The notes under the pieces were generated by a model. The model had not been told where the DNA came from. It saw nothing but the letters and a program-made list of their open reading frames with translations, and searched no databases. From an uncultured Flavobacteriaceae bacterium (GTDB lineage: Bacteria; Bacteroidota; Bacteroidia; Flavobacteriales; Flavobacteriaceae), in assembly GCA_937929935.1 (NCBI GenBank), contig CALFUL010000021.1, positions 62,001 to 126,000 of the forward strand: a stretch of 64,000 bases of DNA, written 5' to 3'. Below, piece by piece: positions 61,551 to 64,000 of the stretch. The position numbers were made by a program, and so were the translations under genes. Every line of letters starts with the position of its first letter. Position 1 is the stretch's first letter.

Positions 61551-62303
61551 CTAAGCCTTAGTTTTTTGGTCAACAAGCAAATCATTTAATATGATTGCTC
61601 TCACCTCATTCTTTAAGTTCAATTTAGCTTCTTCATCTAAATTTTTAGTTTCATGAAATGGGTGAATTTTTGCTCGAAGAGGCCCCGGAGAACCACTTAA
61701 AAAGGTAAAAGAAAAACGTTTTTTACAGTCGTAAAAAGTCATTGGTACTACCGGAATTAAATGAGAAATGGCCATTCTAAAGGCCCCATTTTTAAATTCA
61801 TCTAAAATAATATGCTCTTCAGGAACGCCGCCTTCAGGAAAAATGCAAATACTCAAACCTTGATTTAATCTTTTTTGGGCACGCCTATAAACCGCAGTTC
61901 GACTTTGTGTGTTTTCTCGATCAACCATAATACAAACACGTTTATAGAAAAATCCGAAAACAGGTATTTTTACAAGTTCTTTTTTACCCACAAAAACAAA
62001 CGGATTTTTACTGACTCTAAGCATTAGCATGATATCAAGCATACTAGTATGATTCGCCACGAGCATATAGCTTTTACCCTTGATGACCTTTTGTTCATAT
62101 TTGATTTTTGGAAAACAGCCCATTAAATATAAAACAGGTGCTGCCCATATATTTCTTGCAAGCCAAAAGAATTGAGGATATGTTCTTTCAGAAAATGTAG
62201 TAGCCAATAAAAAAGGAAAGAAAATCAAAATAGGAAGCATTACCATTAAGTAAAACCAAATACGGTAGCAGACGTGTCCAATGTTATTGATGATTTGAAT
62301 CAT
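61551..62303 (-). CDS. plsC: 1-acyl-sn-glycerol-3-phosphate acyltransferase
   Basis: 250 residues. Acylates lysophosphatidic acid to phosphatidic acid at the inner membrane. The catalytic H-x4-D is in NHTSMLD and the FPEGG motif follows (ICIFPEGGVPEEH). An N-terminal membrane helix (YLMVMLPILIFFPFLLA) is present. A -7-like box (TACTTTTG on the minus strand, plus 62309-62316) precedes the ATG. Confidence 0.94.
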   Translation of the reverse strand: MIQIINNIGHVCYRIWFYLMVMLPILIFFPFLLATTFSERTYPQFFWLARNIWAAPVLYLMGCFPKIKYEQKVIKGKSYMLVANHTSMLDIMLMLRVSKNPFVFVGKKELVKIPVFGFFYKRVCIMVDRENTQSRTAVYRRAQKRLNQGLSICIFPEGGVPEEHIILDEFKNGAFRMAISHLIPVVPMTFYDCKKRFSFTFLSGSPGPLRAKIHPFHETKNLDEEAKLNLKNEVRAIILNDLLVDQKTKA

Positions 62304-62347
62304 GAAACCAAAAGTATAAAAATACCTTTGGTATTTCTGATTTGTTT

Positions 62348-62355
62348 TACCTTTG
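62348..62355 (+). promoter_or_regulatory. -7 box (TACCTTTG) of trpS
   Basis: TACCTTTG at 62348-62355, with a TTTG at 62327-62330 (17-bp gap) as a possible -33. The in-frame TTG 62353 lies inside it and is not the start. Confidence 0.55.
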
Positions 62356-62376
62356 TCTTTTGATTTATATAATCTT

Positions 62377-63345
62377 ATGGCAAGAATTTTAACAGGTATA
62401 CAAAGTACAGGAACCCCTCATTTAGGCAATATACTTGGTGCCATAATGCCTGCCATTGAAATGGCTGAAAATCCGGCAAATGAATCTTTTCTTTTTATTG
62501 CAGATATGCATTCGCTCACTCAAATCAAAAACGGAGATGAATTGCGAAAAAACACCTACGCTACTGCTGCAACGTGGTTAGCTTTTGGTCTCGATATTGA
62601 AAAAACTGTTTTTTACAGACAAAGTGATGTGCCTCAAACGGCAGAATTAGCATGGTATTTGAGCTGTTTTTTTCCGTATCAGCGTTTGACTTTAGCGCAT
62701 TCATTTAAAGATAAAGCAGATCGCTTGGAAGATGTCAATGGCGGACTTTTTACGTACCCCATGCTCATGGCAGCTGATATTTTATTATACGATGCCAATA
62801 TAGTACCCGTAGGTAAAGATCAATTACAACATCTTGAAATGACCCGTGATGTAGCCTCTCGTTTTCATACCCAAATGGGAGAAACTTTTGTTTTACCTGA
62901 AGCCCAGGTTCAAGAAGGTACCATGTATGTTCCAGGAACTGATGGTGCTAAAATGAGTAAAAGCAAAGGCAATTTGATTAATCTTTTTCAGACTGACAAA
63001 AAACTACGAAAGCAAATCATGGGCATTGTTTCAGACAGCACCTCCATGGAAGATCCTAAAGACCCAACAAACGACACCACTTTTGCGTTATACAAAATAC
63101 TTGCCACCTCAGAACAAGTCGCTGAGATGGAGGCCAACTACAAGAATGGTAATTACGGTTATGGCCATGCAAAACAAGCCCTTTATGATGTCATTCTTGA
63201 GCGTTTTGGTACCGCAAGAGAAAAGTTCGATTACTATATGAATAACCTTAATGAGGTTGATGAAGCTTTACATTTAGGGGCTGAAAAAGCACAAAAGGTT
63301 GCCAATGAAGTATTGCATAGAGTGCGTTCAAAAGTAGGGTACTAA
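62377..63345 (+). CDS. trpS: Tryptophanyl-tRNA synthetase
   Basis: 322 residues, class I aminoacyl-tRNA synthetase for Trp. The HIGH-type motif appears as TGTPHLGNILG, and KMSKSKGN is the KMSKS motif. The mid-section SFKDKADRLEDVNGGLFTYPMLMAADILLYDA is typical. The ATG at 62377 gives MARILTGIQSTG, the usual start. Confidence 0.97.
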   Translation: MARILTGIQSTGTPHLGNILGAIMPAIEMAENPANESFLFIADMHSLTQIKNGDELRKNTYATAATWLAFGLDIEKTVFYRQSDVPQTAELAWYLSCFFPYQRLTLAHSFKDKADRLEDVNGGLFTYPMLMAADILLYDANIVPVGKDQLQHLEMTRDVASRFHTQMGETFVLPEAQVQEGTMYVPGTDGAKMSKSKGNLINLFQTDKKLRKQIMGIVSDSTSMEDPKDPTNDTTFALYKILATSEQVAEMEANYKNGNYGYGHAKQALYDVILERFGTAREKFDYYMNNLNEVDEALHLGAEKAQKVANEVLHRVRSKVGY

Positions 63346-63354
63346 AAGCCTACT

Positions 63355-64000
63355 TTAAATCGCTTCAAATAACTTGCCAGGTAAAGGTCGAATAACCCCT
63401 TTCATTTCCATATTCAATAAGGTTGAAGATGTTTTGAATATAGGTATGCTGCATTCTAAAGCAATAGTATCAAGCAGTTGTTTTCCGTTTTTTTGTAAGT
63501 ACGTATAAATTGATTTTTCAGCAGTATCTAATTCAACAAATAGCTGCTTTTGAATGGCCGGCATTTTCTTTTCAGCAAGATCCCATCCTAATAAATAAAC
63601 TAGATCAGCTGCAGATGTCAACATATGTGCTTTCTGTTGTTTGATTAAGTTATTACACCCTAAACTGAATTTATCTTCTGCTCTACCCGGTACCGCAAAA
63701 ACGTCTCTGCTATATGAATTGGCAATATCAGCGGTTACCAAGCTACCTCCTTTTTCTGCAGATTCTATCACAACGGTGGCTTCAGCCATGCCCGCAATAA
63801 TTCTATTTCGTTTTAAAAAATTCTCACGCTCAGGCGTACTAGAGCTCCAAAACTCAGTATAAAAACCACCGTTTTTTTCAACATCTTTCACATATTTAGA
63901 GTGATTTTTTGGGTACATTTGATTCAACCCATGTGCCAAACAACCAATGGTTTGCAAGCCGTTCTTTACGGCCGCCTTTTGTGCACAAATATCAACTCCG
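63355..64000 (-). CDS. dprA: DNA-processing protein DprA (C-terminal part, cut by window edge)
   Basis: At least 215 residues on the minus strand with the start beyond 64000. The frame is open through the edge (GVDICAQKAAVKNGLQTIGCLAHGLNQMYP), so the TTG at 63955-63957 is only internal. TIGCLAHGLNQMYPKNH and FLKRNRIIAGMAEATVVIESAEKGGSLVTADIANSYSRDVFAVPG are the DprA Rossmann-fold signatures, followed by a C-terminal winged-helix (DTIALECSIPIFKTSSTLLNMEMKGVIRPLPGKLFEA). DprA loads RecA on incoming single strands in natural transformation. Confidence 0.94.
   Translation of the reverse strand, partial: GVDICAQKAAVKNGLQTIGCLAHGLNQMYPKNHSKYVKDVEKNGGFYTEFWSSSTPERENFLKRNRIIAGMAEATVVIESAEKGGSLVTADIANSYSRDVFAVPGRAEDKFSLGCNNLIKQQKAHMLTSAADLVYLLGWDLAEKKMPAIQKQLFVELDTAEKSIYTYLQKNGKQLLDTIALECSIPIFKTSSTLLNMEMKGVIRPLPGKLFEAI

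Overview
This is a chromosomal segment from a member of the Bacteroidota, most likely a marine Flavobacteriaceae. The evidence is an AT-rich sequence, a gliding-motility lipoprotein (GldH), a RicT-type PSP1 protein with a Lys/Asn-rich tail, a Bacteroidota-style suf cluster, a three-gene succinate dehydrogenase with one fused cytochrome b, many SusX-free lipoproteins and small outer-membrane barrels, and repeated Bacteroidota promoters of the form TTG-N19/20-TAnnTTTG. No rRNA, tRNA, CRISPR array, prophage or transposase was recognised.

Layout. 1-5.9 kb: the start of an ABC-transporter ATPase, a TPR/membrane/AraC regulator broken by two in-frame stops, hemB, a serine hydrolase and a CNNM/CBS membrane protein. 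5.9-10.3 kb: ogt, a lipoprotein, a PolB-like exonuclease, an EEP-family hydrolase and hflX. 10.3-10.8 kb is gene-free but structured. 10.8-21.4 kb: one long leftward run holding the Fe-S assembly genes sufA-like, sufB, sufC, sufD, sufS, sufE and a sufT-like gene. Its passengers are a four-helix-bundle gene, an AHL-lactonase-like lipoprotein, two barrels and a DUF2480 gene. 21.5-24.8 kb: two coupled lipoprotein genes. 24.9-30 kb: thiL, a membrane AraC regulator, a DUF2306-like protein, a tandemly repeated 3-prime region, a tiny zinc-ribbon gene and brnQ. 30-33.7 kb: a single-chain restriction-modification enzyme. 33.9-41 kb: pepP, a VPS10/sortilin-like exported protein, and the rimK/desuccinylase pair. 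41.2-45.1 kb: sdhC, sdhA, a second four-helix-bundle gene and sdhB. 45.2-50.3 kb: an AlkD-like protein, a divergent HTH pair, an aminotransferase, a serine hydrolase, a GNAT protein and an untracked 35-residue gene. 50.3-57.5 kb: scoA/scoB, PBP1A, gldH, ricT and trhO. 58-64 kb: recA, a sigma factor with its anti-sigma/barrel fusion partner, plsC, trpS and the start-less end of dprA.

Most of the window is housekeeping. The most unusual signals are four. First, two four-helix-bundle (23S intervening-sequence-protein family) genes sit inside the suf and sdh operons, each bracketed by short asymmetric complementary arms, with a gene-less arm pair between sufC and sufD. Second, a two-box operator, TTCACAACA-N12-TTCACAACA, occurs twice near 10.4-10.7 kb and once (one mismatch) upstream of a previously unlisted 35-residue gene with its own promoter and terminator. 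Third, there is a tandem 56-bp repeat in which each copy carries its own leftward terminator. Fourth, a divergent repressor pair has a dense array of TTACA/TGTAA operators.
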